Below, piece by piece: positions 7,919 through 17,615 of a stretch of 64,000 nt of DNA. Positions within the stretch are counted from its first letter, which is position 1. Every line of letters begins with the position of its first letter. Source of the DNA: Asticcacaulis sp. AND118 (lineage in GTDB: Bacteria; Pseudomonadota; Alphaproteobacteria; Caulobacterales; Caulobacteraceae); assembly GCF_020535245.1 (NCBI RefSeq), contig NZ_CP084911.1, positions 446,001-510,000 of the forward strand, given 5' to 3'. The translations under genes were made by a program, and so were the position numbers. The notes below the pieces were generated by a model. That model was not told where the DNA came from, did no database searches, and was given only the letters and a program-made list of their open reading frames with translations.

Positions 7919-9443
7919 GGCAAACCTCCACGCTGTCCGTCTGCATCAGGAATTGCGGGCGCGGATCCGGCGTCGCGGGCACGAAGGTGAGTTTGATCAG
8001 CGTCACGCGCGTCACGTGGCGCGTCCACAGCCCGTAGGCCGGGGCGTCGCCACCTTGTGGCTTGCCGTTGGGCTCGGTGCCCAGCCGCCCGCGGTCGCGG
8101 TCGATCATGTGCGCGTCCGGATAGACGCCGCGCATTTCAGGAATCTCGTTTTCTTCGAGCCAGTCGGTCGAAGCCTTCATGCCGATGCGGATGTCGTGCA
8201 GCACGACGTCCTCGATATGCTTTTCGGGGATGCCGATAAAATAGGACCCGCGTGAGCCGTTATCCGCTCCGGTCAGGCGGTCGAACACTACCCGGCGCAG
8301 ACTACCGACGGCGGGTTTCGGCTGATTGGGTTGGACGCGGCCGCGGTTCTCCAGTCGCATGAACAAAGGGCTGCGGGCGCGGACGATATGGATGTCGGTG
8401 GCCAGAATATTCTCGGCCAGTCCGCCGTCGACCACCTCCCACGAAATGCCGGAATCGGCCCCGGCGGGCTTGACACGGCGCATTTCCTCGGAGACCCCAC
8501 CGACTTCGCAGCGACGCACCAGCACATTGCGAAAGACGCTCTGGCTGTCGGTCCCCAGTTTGATGGCGTTGCACGAGGTGTAGAGGCGGCAATCCTCGAT
8601 CAGCACGTTTTGCGTGGGGCGTTGCGAGGCGCCCTTGAAGCACAGGGCGTCGTCTCCGGCGCTGATGCGGCAGTGGCGGACGATCACGCGGCGGCAGCCG
8701 TCGATATCGATGCCGTCATTATTGTAATTGGCCTGATTTTCGACGGTCATATGCTCGACCAGCAGGTCGTCGCAGTTGAGATAGTTCTGCATCCAGCACG
8801 GCGAATCCTTCAGCGTCAGGTCACGGACATGCACGCGGCGGCAGTCGATGACGCGGATGACGAAGGGGCGTCCTGGTGTGCCGTGGATCGTCTCGTCGCC
8901 GGGGAAGTTGGTCATGTTGCCGCGCCCGTCGATCGTACCTTTCCCGGCCAGAGCAATATTCTCGCAGCCTTCGGCGAAGATCAGCGACTGGTTCATGCCC
9001 ATATTGGTGTCCTGCACCGTACGGCGTTTGGCGACGCGTTCGGGATAGTCCTTCAGGTCCAGCGAGCCCAGCAGGCGCGCGCCTTTGGCGACCTCCAGCC
9101 GGATATGGCTGCGCAGGTCGAGCGTGCCGGACACGTAATCACCCTTGCTCAGCCTGACCGTGCCACCACCCAGTTTCGCCGCCGCGTCGATGGCGGCCTG
9201 AATATAGGGGGTGGCCAGTTTTTGACCCGCATAGCCGTGCTGTTCTGGTGTCACGACGCGCTTGGGCCCATCCCACGGTTTCAGTACCGAAGTCAGTTCC
9301 TTCGCCATGCGTTCGAGATCGGCGCGCAGGGCGGGCACCCAGTCGGGCAGGGCGCAGCCTTGCGCGCGGGAAGGCAGGGCGGCCGCGAGGCCTAAGCCGG
9401 CCAGACCGGCTCCCAACTGGCGGCGAGACAGGGAACGGGGCAT
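7911..9443 (-). CDS. Exported GH28-family pectinase
   Basis: This 510-residue protein has a twin-arginine type signal (RRQLGAGLAGLG) ending about residue 28. The mature protein is a GH28 parallel beta-helix: YNNDGIDIDGC gives the N-x-D site and SAGDDALCFKG the G-D-D site. The usual G-H-G motif is replaced by YTSCNAIKLGTDS, a variant seen in divergent GH28 subgroups. It may therefore act on a different pectic linkage (rhamnogalacturonan or xylogalacturonan) than the GH28 at 1.6 kb; that is inference. It lies 69 bases after the esterase gene and overlaps the next gene by 8 bases. Confidence 0.83.
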   Translation of the reverse strand: MPRSLSRRQLGAGLAGLGLAAALPSRAQGCALPDWVPALRADLERMAKELTSVLKPWDGPKRVVTPEQHGYAGQKLATPYIQAAIDAAAKLGGGTVRLSKGDYVSGTLDLRSHIRLEVAKGARLLGSLDLKDYPERVAKRRTVQDTNMGMNQSLIFAEGCENIALAGKGTIDGRGNMTNFPGDETIHGTPGRPFVIRVIDCRRVHVRDLTLKDSPCWMQNYLNCDDLLVEHMTVENQANYNNDGIDIDGCRRVIVRHCRISAGDDALCFKGASQRPTQNVLIEDCRLYTSCNAIKLGTDSQSVFRNVLVRRCEVGGVSEEMRRVKPAGADSGISWEVVDGGLAENILATDIHIVRARSPLFMRLENRGRVQPNQPKPAVGSLRRVVFDRLTGADNGSRGSYFIGIPEKHIEDVVLHDIRIGMKASTDWLEENEIPEMRGVYPDAHMIDRDRGRLGTEPNGKPQGGDAPAYGLWTRHVTRVTLIKLTFVPATPDPRPQFLMQTDSVEVCRA

Positions 9444-9512
9444 GATTTCCTCCTTTTTGTTCTGGCCGCTTCTGTTGGCGGTCCGGGTTATGAAGATGCC
9501 GGTAAGCCGGCC

Positions 9513-10745
9513 TTATTTAAACAGCTCCAGCGAAATGGCTTCGCCCATGGCGGTCTCGCCGGCAGGATTGGGGTGCAGGTGATCGCCGGAATCGTAGGCG
9601 GGGTTAAGGCTCAACGGATCGGCAGGATCGCGCATGACGGTGTCGAAATCGACGACGGCATCGAAGACGCCGGAGGTGCGTATCCAGCGATTGACGGCCT
9701 GCCGCGCCTCTTCCTTGGCCGGTGTGTAATAGAAGGCCCCTTTGAACGGCAGGAGCGTGCCGGCAATGACCTTGCCGCCGCGCGCGTGGACGCGGGCAAC
9801 GATCTGACGATAGGCGCCGATCAACTCATCGGTGCGGATGTCCGGCTGGACCGTACCGAACTGTTTGCGGCCCGGAAAGCCTATATCGTTGATCCCTTCG
9901 AGCACGAATACATGCGTAAGCCCGTCGATGCGCAGCACGTCGCGATCCAGGCGCGCCAGAGCCGCCTGCCCGTAACCGTCGCTGAGGAGGCGGTTCCCGG
10001 CGATACCGGCATTGACGACCGATGCGTGGCTGTTTGCTGCAATCAGCCGCCGCGACAGGATTTCGGGCCAGCCGTGCGTTTCGGCGGCGGTCTTTCGTCC
10101 CCCGGCGGTGATAGAATCGCCCAGCGTAACGATGACCGGCCCCTTGTGGTCGGACAGAACCGCCACACCACTGACCAGTGGGCGGCCAATGACGACGGTT
10201 GAGTTTTGCAAGGCGGCAGCGTGCGTCTGGTCGCCCGGCGCGATCCACAGGCCGGTCGCGCCGTAGCTGTCGAGCGTCAGGCCGTCGGGCAGATGCAGGC
10301 TGATCAGCAATTGCGCCCCCGGTTTGACGAGCAAGGGCAGGGCGTCGCTGATCAGCGGCGTGCCCGCCGGGATTGTCGCGCCTCGCGCGCCACTGAAGGT
10401 GACGGGGAGGGCCGGCCCCGTAGCTGCGCCTTCCGTGCCGGTGGCAAGCGCGACGCTGGCGGCGGCGATGTCGAGGGCTTGAGTGCCCATCTCATTGCTG
10501 AGGCGCAGGCGGAGGGCGGAACCGCCCGCGCTGACGGCCAGTTGGAAACGCAGCGTGCCCTTGATCGGGGTGCGCCGTTCTGCGGTTTCGGTTTGCCAGC
10601 TTTCAGGTGCGTTGACGCCGTAGGCGGCGGGGCTGGATTGGAACGCCTCTATCCAGTGACTGTCTGCCAGAGCCGGAAGCGGCAAGTAGGCGGCAAAGAG
10701 CGCGGCGGTAGCGATCCAGCATGTGCGGAGCCATTTCCCGTCCAT
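9513..10745 (-). CDS. Secreted SGNH/GDSL-family esterase
   Basis: This 410-residue protein has a Sec signal peptide ending near A-L-A-D at 25-28. Residues 30-195 form a beta-rich domain, followed by an SGNH hydrolase domain: block I is VTLGDSITAGG with the nucleophile Ser211, and the C-terminal Asp/His pair lies in SGDHLHPNPAG. In this context it is likely a pectin or xylan deacetylase. The ATG at 10745 is preferred over a TTG 18 bases upstream because GAGGTG lies six bases before it. It is the first gene of the CAZyme operon, downstream of a terminator that ends the receptor transcript. Confidence 0.82.
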   Translation of the reverse strand: MDGKWLRTCWIATAALFAAYLPLPALADSHWIEAFQSSPAAYGVNAPESWQTETAERRTPIKGTLRFQLAVSAGGSALRLRLSNEMGTQALDIAAASVALATGTEGAATGPALPVTFSGARGATIPAGTPLISDALPLLVKPGAQLLISLHLPDGLTLDSYGATGLWIAPGDQTHAAALQNSTVVIGRPLVSGVAVLSDHKGPVIVTLGDSITAGGRKTAAETHGWPEILSRRLIAANSHASVVNAGIAGNRLLSDGYGQAALARLDRDVLRIDGLTHVFVLEGINDIGFPGRKQFGTVQPDIRTDELIGAYRQIVARVHARGGKVIAGTLLPFKGAFYYTPAKEEARQAVNRWIRTSGVFDAVVDFDTVMRDPADPLSLNPAYDSGDHLHPNPAGETAMGEAISLELFK

Positions 10746-10761
10746 TCGCACCTCACAAAGC

Positions 10762-10800
10762 AAAAAAGAAGCCCGGCCGGAACTGGCGCGCCGGGCTTCG
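10762..10800 (-). terminator. Rho-independent terminator after the TonB receptor gene
   Basis: Arms GAAGCCCGG (10768-10776) and CCGGGCTTC (10791-10799) pair perfectly over nine bases around a 14-base loop. On the minus strand the stem is followed by TTTTTTG. It lies about 90 bases past the receptor stop and 17 bases before the esterase start, so it would separate or attenuate expression between the sigma/FecR/receptor unit and the enzyme genes. Confidence 0.8.
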
Positions 10801-10886
10801 CAGTTGAGCGGATCAGGGAGTGTGTCCGCAGAACACGCGCCGGACGCACCGAGGCGGATGAACGCCAGCGGAGGTCCAACGCGGTA

Positions 10887-13800
10887 TCAGAACTTCAAAT
10901 TCACGCCCACAAACGCCACCCGGCCTTGCACGTCATAGGTCGCAGCGATGGTGTTGTTGGCGGGAAGCTGCGACGAACCAAGGATCGGCGGGTCTTTGTC
11001 GAAGACGTTACGTATACCCGCCGTCAGACGGACATTGTCACGCAGGGCGTAACCCGCTGTCAGATCGATATAGGTGTAGTCCTCGATAACCGGATTGGTC
11101 AGGGTGTTGAGCGCCGGTGGCGTCGCACCTTGACCCAGCGGGACCATGTAGGTGTCGACCGTGACGCTGCCGATGTAGCGGGCGCGCGCTGACAGGGTCA
11201 GGGGGCCGCTACGCATGGTCAGGCGGGTCGAGCCCTTCCATTCCGGCAAAGGCTGGCCGCAGGTCGCACCGAAAGCACCAAGGCAGTTGTTCTTGATATT
11301 CGGCAGGTCCTGCACCGGGGTGACTATATATTCGTCGATATAGGTCCAGCTTCCGCCGATGTCCCAACGCGTCTCGCCCATCAGCCCCCAGGTGGTGCGG
11401 AAGCCGTAGCGGGCCTCGATATCGATGCCAGCTGTGCGGATCTGACCGATGTTGGCGTTGGTCGTGGTGACGTAGTTCGGGCCGACAATCTGACCGGTAA
11501 GCGGATCGCGATGGATAGCCTGACAATAGACGCTGGAGGCGTTCTGGATCGTGTTATAGCACAGGTTCAGAACGTTCTGCAGGCTGCCGCCGCCCAGCGT
11601 CGATATCGCGTCGTCCAGCGTGATCTTGTAGTAGTCCAGGCTGACTTGAAGCCCGCGCAGAGCCGTTGGCGCGTAGACCAGACCGATGGTGGTGGTGTTC
11701 GAGGTTTCCGGTTGAAGGTTGGGATTGCCACCGGTGACTTGCGTCAGGAAGTTAGTCGGTTGCACCGACTGATCGAAGACCAGTGCGGTAGGCACGCCCG
11801 TGGCGACGCACAGTTGACGTACGGTGGTGGTCTGCTGCGAGGCGGGTTGACGGCTGGAGCAGGGGTCCGTCGCCGAAGGGCCGTTAGTGCCTGCGCCGCC
11901 GAACAGTTCGCCGACATTGGGCGCGCGGATGGCGTGCTGGTACTGCGTGCGCAGCGCCAGATCGTCATTGAAGGCCCATTCCACGCCGACCGAATAGGTT
12001 TCGACGCCGCCGACGCCTTCAAGGTCGTAGTCGGAGTAACGGTAGGCGCCGTTGAGGCTCAGACGCTTGGCCATCGGCAGTTCGGCCAGCAGCGGCGCGC
12101 GGAATTCCAGATAGACTTCCTTGACCGTGGTCGATCCGTTGGTCGCCTTGGCGGCGTTCCAACCGGACACGTCGCCCGAAGCCAGATAGGCGTCGGGGAT
12201 GTAACGGCCGGAGTCGTAGCGCCATTCGAAGCCGGTCGAGAACGCAACGGGCCCCGCCGGCAGATCGAAGGCCTCGCCGGTGATGTTACCAGCAAACACC
12301 TGACGTTCGGCGCGCAGACCGGCATTGGACGAGATGCTGATGGCGGAAATGGCCGCCGAGGTCAGATTCTGACCGAACGGATTGAGCACGGGGGCCTGAC
12401 CGTTCTGCGACAGGATACTGTTCTGGAAGCGGCTGAGCGAGATCGAACCCGTCTGCGATTGCGACTCCGACGTGCGGGCGTAGCTGTAATAGACGTCGTA
12501 GTTCAGGTCGCGCAGGAAGGTCGGCGACGCGCTGCCGAGATGCCCGCGGACACCGAAGGCGGTGCGGAACACGGTGTGATCGGTTTCGCCGGCGCGGGTG
12601 CCGATGTCGTTCAGACGTCGGTTCAGGTTGAGGATGGCCAGACCGTCGTTGGGCGTGGTCGACAGGGTCTGCGTGCCCTGCGTGATGTTGGTGGTGCCGG
12701 TTTCGCGGCGGTCCAGTTCGACCAGCACATTGCGCATGGCGGCGCTGAGATACGGGTTGTTGGTGTTGACCAGGAAATTGCCCGAGGCCGAGGTCGGCGC
12801 GATCTGCACCTTGGCCGTCGTGTTGCTGAAGTGCATTTCCATATAGCCGGTGGCGCGGTCGTTGAAGTCGTAGTGGGCGAAGACATTGCCCATCCACGTC
12901 TTCTGCGGCGTAACGATGTACGACATTGGCCCCAGATCGTAGGCGTCTGCGGTTGTGTAGGGACGCACCGTCTGGCCGGTAGCGTCGAAGATAGCGCCCA
13001 GCGTCGATATGTTCTGCAGACCGGCGGCGATCAGGGCGGCATCGAGCGCCGGGTTCGAGCTTGAGGAACCAACGACAGGCAGGTTGCCTATGCGTCCGGT
13101 GGGTACGGTGCTCGACCCGCTGTAGACAAGGCCGGGGCGGCCGCCCGCCGAGAGACAGGTCTGACCCGACGGCACTGCCAATGGCGTGCCCGGACGGGTT
13201 TCGCTCCACGAAGCGGCGGTGACGCAGCCGTCGCCCAGGGACGGCATGGACCAGCCGCCCAGTTCGCCGCGCGTGTAGCCGCCGCGATCGAGGAAGCCGA
13301 GCGAGGCGACGACATTGCCGCGACCGTCGGCGAAGTCGCCGCCGCCGCTGATGTCGACCGTATAGGTCGGCGTGCCGGTCGGTTCGTCCCACGAACGCTG
13401 GGCGTTGATTTCCACGCCTTCGAAGTCGTCGCGCATGACGAAGTTGACGACACCGGCGATGGCGTCGGATCCGTAGACCGCCGACGAGCCGCCGGTGACG
13501 GTTTCGATGCGTTTCACCAGCGCGGCGGGAATGGTGTTGATGTCGGTCGTGAAGTCCGGACCGGTGATGGCGAAACGGCGGCCATTGACCAGCACCAGAT
13601 TGCGCGTCGGACCGAAGTTACGCAGGTTCAGCGTCGCCGTGCCGCTGGGCTGACCGGCCTGCATGGTGTTGGCGGTCGGGCTGTTGAGCTGGTTGGCGGT
13701 GAACTGCGGGCTGTCGCTGAGCAGGACATCGAGGTTTTGCGTGCCACTGAGCAGGACTTCCTGCGCATCGACGACGGTAACCGGTGTCGGCGCTTTGAAG

Positions 13801-14225
13801 CCGCGATTGCCCAGACGAGAGCCGGTGACCACGACGACTTCTGGTTCGGGCTCAGCTTCCGGCTGCGTTTCGGAAGCCGGGACGACCGCCGCAGCTTCGG
13901 TGGCCAGAGCGTCGGCGGAGCGGATGCGCAGCGAGATCACCGAACCGTTTTCGGAGGCGATCTCAAGCCCCGTGCCTTGCAGCAACTGCTCAAGGCCGTC
14001 ATGGACGTCCATTGTGCCCTTGACGGGCTGAGTGCGGATGCCTTTGAGGTGACCGGCCGGGGCAACGATCTGGATGCCGGCCTGGCTGGCGAATTGCGGA
14101 ATGGTCTTTACGGCGCCGGCGGACGGCACGTTGAAGGCCCGGCTTTGCGCCCACGCCCCCGACGAAAGGGCCAAGGCTAGCATTGCCGTACCCGCGAACA
14201 GCCATGATTTGTGTTTTGAGAGCAT
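10887..14225 (-). CDS. TonB-dependent receptor with N-terminal STN signalling domain
   Basis: This 1112-residue outer-membrane protein begins with a signal peptide ending A-W-A-Q about residue 27. An STN domain follows at about 30-110, the part that talks to a FecR-type protein. The plug domain begins near 150 (TPVTVVDAQEVL) and includes LVNGRRFAITG and GSDAIAGVVNFVM; the beta-barrel ends in VGVNLKF with a terminal Phe. Start 14225 is chosen for its signal peptide and GGTAG ribosome site rather than the open frame 34 codons upstream. With the adjacent FecR and sigma genes it should import oligosaccharides released by the neighbouring enzymes and signal their presence. Confidence 0.93.
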   Translation of the reverse strand: MLSKHKSWLFAGTAMLALALSSGAWAQSRAFNVPSAGAVKTIPQFASQAGIQIVAPAGHLKGIRTQPVKGTMDVHDGLEQLLQGTGLEIASENGSVISLRIRSADALATEAAAVVPASETQPEAEPEPEVVVVTGSRLGNRGFKAPTPVTVVDAQEVLLSGTQNLDVLLSDSPQFTANQLNSPTANTMQAGQPSGTATLNLRNFGPTRNLVLVNGRRFAITGPDFTTDINTIPAALVKRIETVTGGSSAVYGSDAIAGVVNFVMRDDFEGVEINAQRSWDEPTGTPTYTVDISGGGDFADGRGNVVASLGFLDRGGYTRGELGGWSMPSLGDGCVTAASWSETRPGTPLAVPSGQTCLSAGGRPGLVYSGSSTVPTGRIGNLPVVGSSSSNPALDAALIAAGLQNISTLGAIFDATGQTVRPYTTADAYDLGPMSYIVTPQKTWMGNVFAHYDFNDRATGYMEMHFSNTTAKVQIAPTSASGNFLVNTNNPYLSAAMRNVLVELDRRETGTTNITQGTQTLSTTPNDGLAILNLNRRLNDIGTRAGETDHTVFRTAFGVRGHLGSASPTFLRDLNYDVYYSYARTSESQSQTGSISLSRFQNSILSQNGQAPVLNPFGQNLTSAAISAISISSNAGLRAERQVFAGNITGEAFDLPAGPVAFSTGFEWRYDSGRYIPDAYLASGDVSGWNAAKATNGSTTVKEVYLEFRAPLLAELPMAKRLSLNGAYRYSDYDLEGVGGVETYSVGVEWAFNDDLALRTQYQHAIRAPNVGELFGGAGTNGPSATDPCSSRQPASQQTTTVRQLCVATGVPTALVFDQSVQPTNFLTQVTGGNPNLQPETSNTTTIGLVYAPTALRGLQVSLDYYKITLDDAISTLGGGSLQNVLNLCYNTIQNASSVYCQAIHRDPLTGQIVGPNYVTTTNANIGQIRTAGIDIEARYGFRTTWGLMGETRWDIGGSWTYIDEYIVTPVQDLPNIKNNCLGAFGATCGQPLPEWKGSTRLTMRSGPLTLSARARYIGSVTVDTYMVPLGQGATPPALNTLTNPVIEDYTYIDLTAGYALRDNVRLTAGIRNVFDKDPPILGSSQLPANNTIAATYDVQGRVAFVGVNLKF

Positions 14226-14359
14226 TTTTTCTACCTGATGTTTGAGCCCGCTTGTTCTGGACAGGCGTGCGGGCTTCTGCAGGTCAAGACGCATGGTGAA
14301 TCGGATTTCCACCATGCCTGTCGTCAAAAAAATTTTCGAGGTGAGCGTAACCGCACCGG

Positions 14360-15355
14360 TTAGCGGTGCAGGCGTACCTGCTTCTCGCCGACATCGGCCT
14401 TGAGGTTAAAGCTGTCAGCCACAGCGCGTGCAAAACCGACCGGATCGTTCACCTGGAACAGGCCGGTGATCGGTTCGTTGGCAATCGCCGGATCGTCGAT
14501 GACGATGCGGGTGTCGCTGTAGCGCAGAAATTCAGCGGCGGCTTCGCGCAGGGTATCCCCCTCGAAGGCGATGCGCCCTTCGCGCCAAGCCATGTTGCGT
14601 TCTATCTCGATCGGGGCCACGCGGGTGGCGGAAGCCAGTTTGAGTTGTCCGTTCGCCACTGCGGCGAGCGCGCGCATATTGGCGCCTAGCCTGACCGGCG
14701 TGCGTTGCAAGGTGCCGCCCTCAACTTCGACCGCGCCGCTGCTGACCAGTACTTCAATGGGGGCTTCGTTCAGGTGGCGGACAGCGAAACGGCTACGCGC
14801 TGCCGACAGGCGCGCGGGGCCCGCTTCGACCACGAAGGGACGTTCGCGATCGGGTACCACCTCAAAAAACACCTCGCCAGCCTCAAGATGCACGGTGCGC
14901 CGGGTGGAGGTATAGACCACGCGGATGCGCGATGCGGTGTTGAGGCTGACGATCGACCCGTCGGCCAATGGCACGACGGTCATCTGCCCACGCTGAGTTT
15001 CATAGGCTTCGCCGCGCGAAGTCCATAAAGCCGTACCCACTACAGCGGCGCTGAAACCCGCTGCGATGCTGCCGCCGCGCCATAGAAATTGACGTCGGGT
15101 AGGGGGGGGGGCGGTGTGGGAAACCGGCGCCACCTCAACAAATTGTTCGGGATTGTAGGTTTCGCCCAGCGCTCTGGCGCGTTCGGAATAGAGGGATACG
15201 GCGCGGGCGCGCGCGAACGCGCCGGCATGGCGCGGGTCTTGCGCCAGCCAGGCTTCGAGCGTTCGGTCATCGGTTTCTGACAAGACGCCGCGATCCAGAC
15301 GCGCGGCCCAATCAGCCGCGGCACTGTCAATCTCTTTGGCGGTCTTTCGATCCAT
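14360..15355 (-). CDS. FecR-family anti-sigma/signal-transducing protein
   Basis: This 331-residue protein has an N-terminal cytoplasmic DUF4880-like region (W-L-A-Q-D-P-R-H-A near 40) and one membrane helix after FLWRGGSIAAGFSAAVVGTA. A periplasmic FecR domain follows, with QMTVVPLADGSIVSLNTASR and a C-terminal STN-like end. FecR proteins hold or activate the cognate ECF sigma factor in response to the loaded TonB receptor. The ATG at 15355 gives a 29-base overlap with the sigma gene, indicating translational coupling. The gene lies directly between the sigma and receptor genes. Confidence 0.88.
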   Translation of the reverse strand: MDRKTAKEIDSAAADWAARLDRGVLSETDDRTLEAWLAQDPRHAGAFARARAVSLYSERARALGETYNPEQFVEVAPVSHTAPPPTRRQFLWRGGSIAAGFSAAVVGTALWTSRGEAYETQRGQMTVVPLADGSIVSLNTASRIRVVYTSTRRTVHLEAGEVFFEVVPDRERPFVVEAGPARLSAARSRFAVRHLNEAPIEVLVSSGAVEVEGGTLQRTPVRLGANMRALAAVANGQLKLASATRVAPIEIERNMAWREGRIAFEGDTLREAAAEFLRYSDTRIVIDDPAIANEPITGLFQVNDPVGFARAVADSFNLKADVGEKQVRLHR

Positions 15356-15935
15356 CACGTCCTGCGTCGCTCTTGTGCACTTTATTCGCCCACGTCCTAG
15401 ACGCACGGGCGTTTAGATTTCCGCCATTGGAAAGGAGATTCATTAGCAGATAAATACCGCGACTCATGTGCTTTTCGACGGTACTTTCTGACAGGCCGAG
15501 CTTACGGGCCACATCGCGCTGCGACAGGCCGGAGACACGACGCAGCACGAAAACGTCGCGTACCTTACCCGGCAGCGTTGCGATAGCGGCCGCCAGTCGG
15601 CGAAGCTCGTCGCGGTCTGCAGTCTGTTGTTCGGGGGAGCTGCCCTCAGCCATGGCCCCCAGTTCGTCGAGATCGCTGACAACGTGGAAGGGCACGACCT
15701 TGGCGCGCCGGACGTGGCTGATCATGACGGAATAGGCCGTCTGGAACATGTAGTTCTTGATATTGCCGATGTCGTCGACCGACCGTACCGCGATCAGGCG
15801 GGCATAGGTTTCTTGAACAATATCATCGACGTCGAGGCCATCGATACGACGATGGCTAAGCCACGCCCTGAGTGCCGGTTCGTGCGGTAACACAAACCGG
15901 GACAGCCACAATGCTCGTTCGTCCGATGCGCGCAT
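15327..15935 (-). CDS. ECF sigma factor, FecI-like
   Basis: This 202-residue protein has sigma region 2 (VDDIVQETYARLIA) and region 4 (LPGKVRDVFVLRRVSGLSQ followed by a helix-turn-helix). Start 15935 (MRASDER) is used because the 25 codons upstream have no sigma-factor character. It heads the sigma-FecR-receptor unit and is expected to direct RNA polymerase to the receptor promoter when FecR is relieved. A LacI-type palindrome lies 91 bases before its start, so the signalling unit itself is probably induced by sugar. Confidence 0.9.
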   Translation of the reverse strand: MRASDERALWLSRFVLPHEPALRAWLSHRRIDGLDVDDIVQETYARLIAVRSVDDIGNIKNYMFQTAYSVMISHVRRAKVVPFHVVSDLDELGAMAEGSSPEQQTADRDELRRLAAAIATLPGKVRDVFVLRRVSGLSQRDVARKLGLSESTVEKHMSRGIYLLMNLLSNGGNLNARASRTWANKVHKSDAGRDGSKDRQRD

Positions 15936-16326
15936 GGTTCGCCGCTCGCTGAAAACAACTGGACTATGTGCGGCGGTTGGGGGAGCTCCCGGCGGACATA
16001 TACCACACAAAATGCGGTTTTATTTTGGTAACGCTACCATTGGTCCGGCCCAACGGCAAGCGTCACATTACGTCAGGTTTTATGCGTACTCACATTGTGC
16101 GCACTTATGACTATCGCTGACGTTGTTGCGATCTATTGCTTACATTGCTGCATCATTCGAGCAGCAGGGTCGCAAGATTTGGTGAGGCTTCACACCTAGG
16201 GTCCAAAGCGCGATTCAATGCCGCTTCCTGGCGGTTAGCTATTGGAGCTGGTCACTTCCGCATTGGGCGCTTATCCGTCACCGGTGCGACGGGGCAGACT
16301 GATTGGGAATTCGACAATTTCGTAGG
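15936..16326. other. 391-base intergenic region upstream of the sigma factor
   Basis: No credible gene is seen here. It separates the divergently placed ends of the sigma gene (minus strand) and the 3' end of the MFS gene (also minus strand). It holds the LacI-type palindrome and presumably the promoter of the sigma/FecR/receptor unit. The part from 16080 to 16326 shows no further motif. Confidence 0.6.
16026..16039. promoter_or_regulatory. LacI-family operator-like palindrome
   Basis: TGGTAACGCTACCA has perfect five-base arms (TGGTA/TACCA) around a central CG. That is the usual shape of LacI/GalR-type operators in sugar regulons of Caulobacterales and Xanthomonadales. It lies 91 bases upstream of the sigma-factor start. 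No LacI gene is present in the window, so the regulator would act in trans. Confidence 0.6.
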
Positions 16327-17574
16327 TCATCGCGGTGAACGCAGGCGATTGGTGGAGTCATGGTGCCCAAACGTCATCCCGATTACAGCAAGCATCATTC
16401 CGCCAGCGAGCAGGAAGGTAAGCTGCATCCCTGAGGTAATCTCCGAAGCCGTCGCGTGTTCTAACGCGTCGCTTCCCACGCCGAACGTGAACACCGCTCC
16501 CATCAAGGATGCCCCCGTAATCAGACCGATGTTGCGTGACAGGCCAAGCAGTCCGGAGACCATGCCGCGCCGATCTTTTGCAATGTCGCCCAACGCTGCG
16601 GTGTTGTTGGCGGACTGAAAGAGCTGATAGCCGGGCGTCAGCGCCATGAGGGAGAGGACATAACCCGTGACGCCGATAGCGGTTGGTAGGAATGCCAGCA
16701 GGAATGCGCCTATGGCCACTAAGGCAAGGCCAACCAGGAGCACGCGGCCACTGCCCCAGGCATCCACCAGTCGCCCTGACGGAACGCCGCTGAAGATGGA
16801 GATCACGGGGCCCACTGCCATGACAAAACCCACCTGCGTCGGCGTCAGACCAAGGCGGATGCCAAGAAAAAACGGGCCAATCACAAGCGTCGTCATCATC
16901 ACGGCGGCGACCACGATGTTGGTGAGGAGATTGGAGGCCAGGGTCCAGTTCATGCTCGACCAAAGGCCGATGGAGGGTGTCATTTTTTTACCGGTATCGG
17001 TGGGAAGCGTGGTGAGCGTAAGTACCAGGGCCAGGAGCGCCAGCGGGACCTGCACCCAAAAGACGCTCCGCCATCCCATCACCGGTATCAGCAGCCCTCC
17101 AAGCGCGGGGCCGAGTGCCGTCCCGAGCGCCGAAACGGTCCCGAGCAGACCCATGGCGCGTCCAACCCGAGCTTCGCTCGCGGTCTGGCGCATCAGCGCC
17201 ATTGCGAGTGTCATGAGGAAGGCCGCACCGCCACCTTGAATCGCTCGCGCACCGATAAGCAGCGGCAGGTTCGGGGCGATGGCACACAATAGCGAGGCGA
17301 CCATGAACAGGGTGAGACCGGTCACGAGCATAGGTTTCAGCCCGTACCTGTCGCCGAGGCGCCCCGCAATCACCGCCGAGATCGTCAGCGCCAGGAGATA
17401 GACGACCACGACCGCCAGTACATTCGAAAATGGCGCGGAGAACGCGTCGGCCAGAGTTGGCAGCGCAACGTTGGCGATGCTGGTTCCCAGGGAGGCCAGC
17501 AACGTCGCCAGAGCCAGCGTGATTCGGATGGTCGCCTCTCTAATCCTCGCTGCGCGGGGGTGTGTCCGATCCAT
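16327..17574 (-). CDS. MFS multidrug-type efflux transporter
   Basis: This 415-residue protein shows about twelve hydrophobic segments. The MFS motif A is visible in the loop after helix 2 (GRLGDRYGLKPML), with ALGTALGPALGGLL as the motif C-like antiporter signature in helix 5. The family pumps drugs or small toxic molecules out in exchange for protons. ATG 17574 is used because the preceding 14 codons run into the divergent promoter. It is divergent from a MerR-type regulator with a SoxR-like dyad between them, so export is probably induced by a compound or redox stress sensed by that regulator. The substrate is unknown. Confidence 0.85.
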   Translation of the reverse strand: MDRTHPRAARIREATIRITLALATLLASLGTSIANVALPTLADAFSAPFSNVLAVVVVYLLALTISAVIAGRLGDRYGLKPMLVTGLTLFMVASLLCAIAPNLPLLIGARAIQGGGAAFLMTLAMALMRQTASEARVGRAMGLLGTVSALGTALGPALGGLLIPVMGWRSVFWVQVPLALLALVLTLTTLPTDTGKKMTPSIGLWSSMNWTLASNLLTNIVVAAVMMTTLVIGPFFLGIRLGLTPTQVGFVMAVGPVISIFSGVPSGRLVDAWGSGRVLLVGLALVAIGAFLLAFLPTAIGVTGYVLSLMALTPGYQLFQSANNTAALGDIAKDRRGMVSGLLGLSRNIGLITGASLMGAVFTFGVGSDALEHATASEITSGMQLTFLLAGGMMLAVIGMTFGHHDSTNRLRSPR

Positions 17575-17615
17575 CTGATCCCTTGCCTGAATGTCGGTTC
17601 TCGAGCAAACTGCCA

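Noticed and set aside
11511-13064. A 517-codon open frame antisense to the TonB receptor
   Set aside because: It is a GC-rich shadow of a well-supported receptor gene, with Arg/Gly/Val-rich low-information sequence and no ribosome site.
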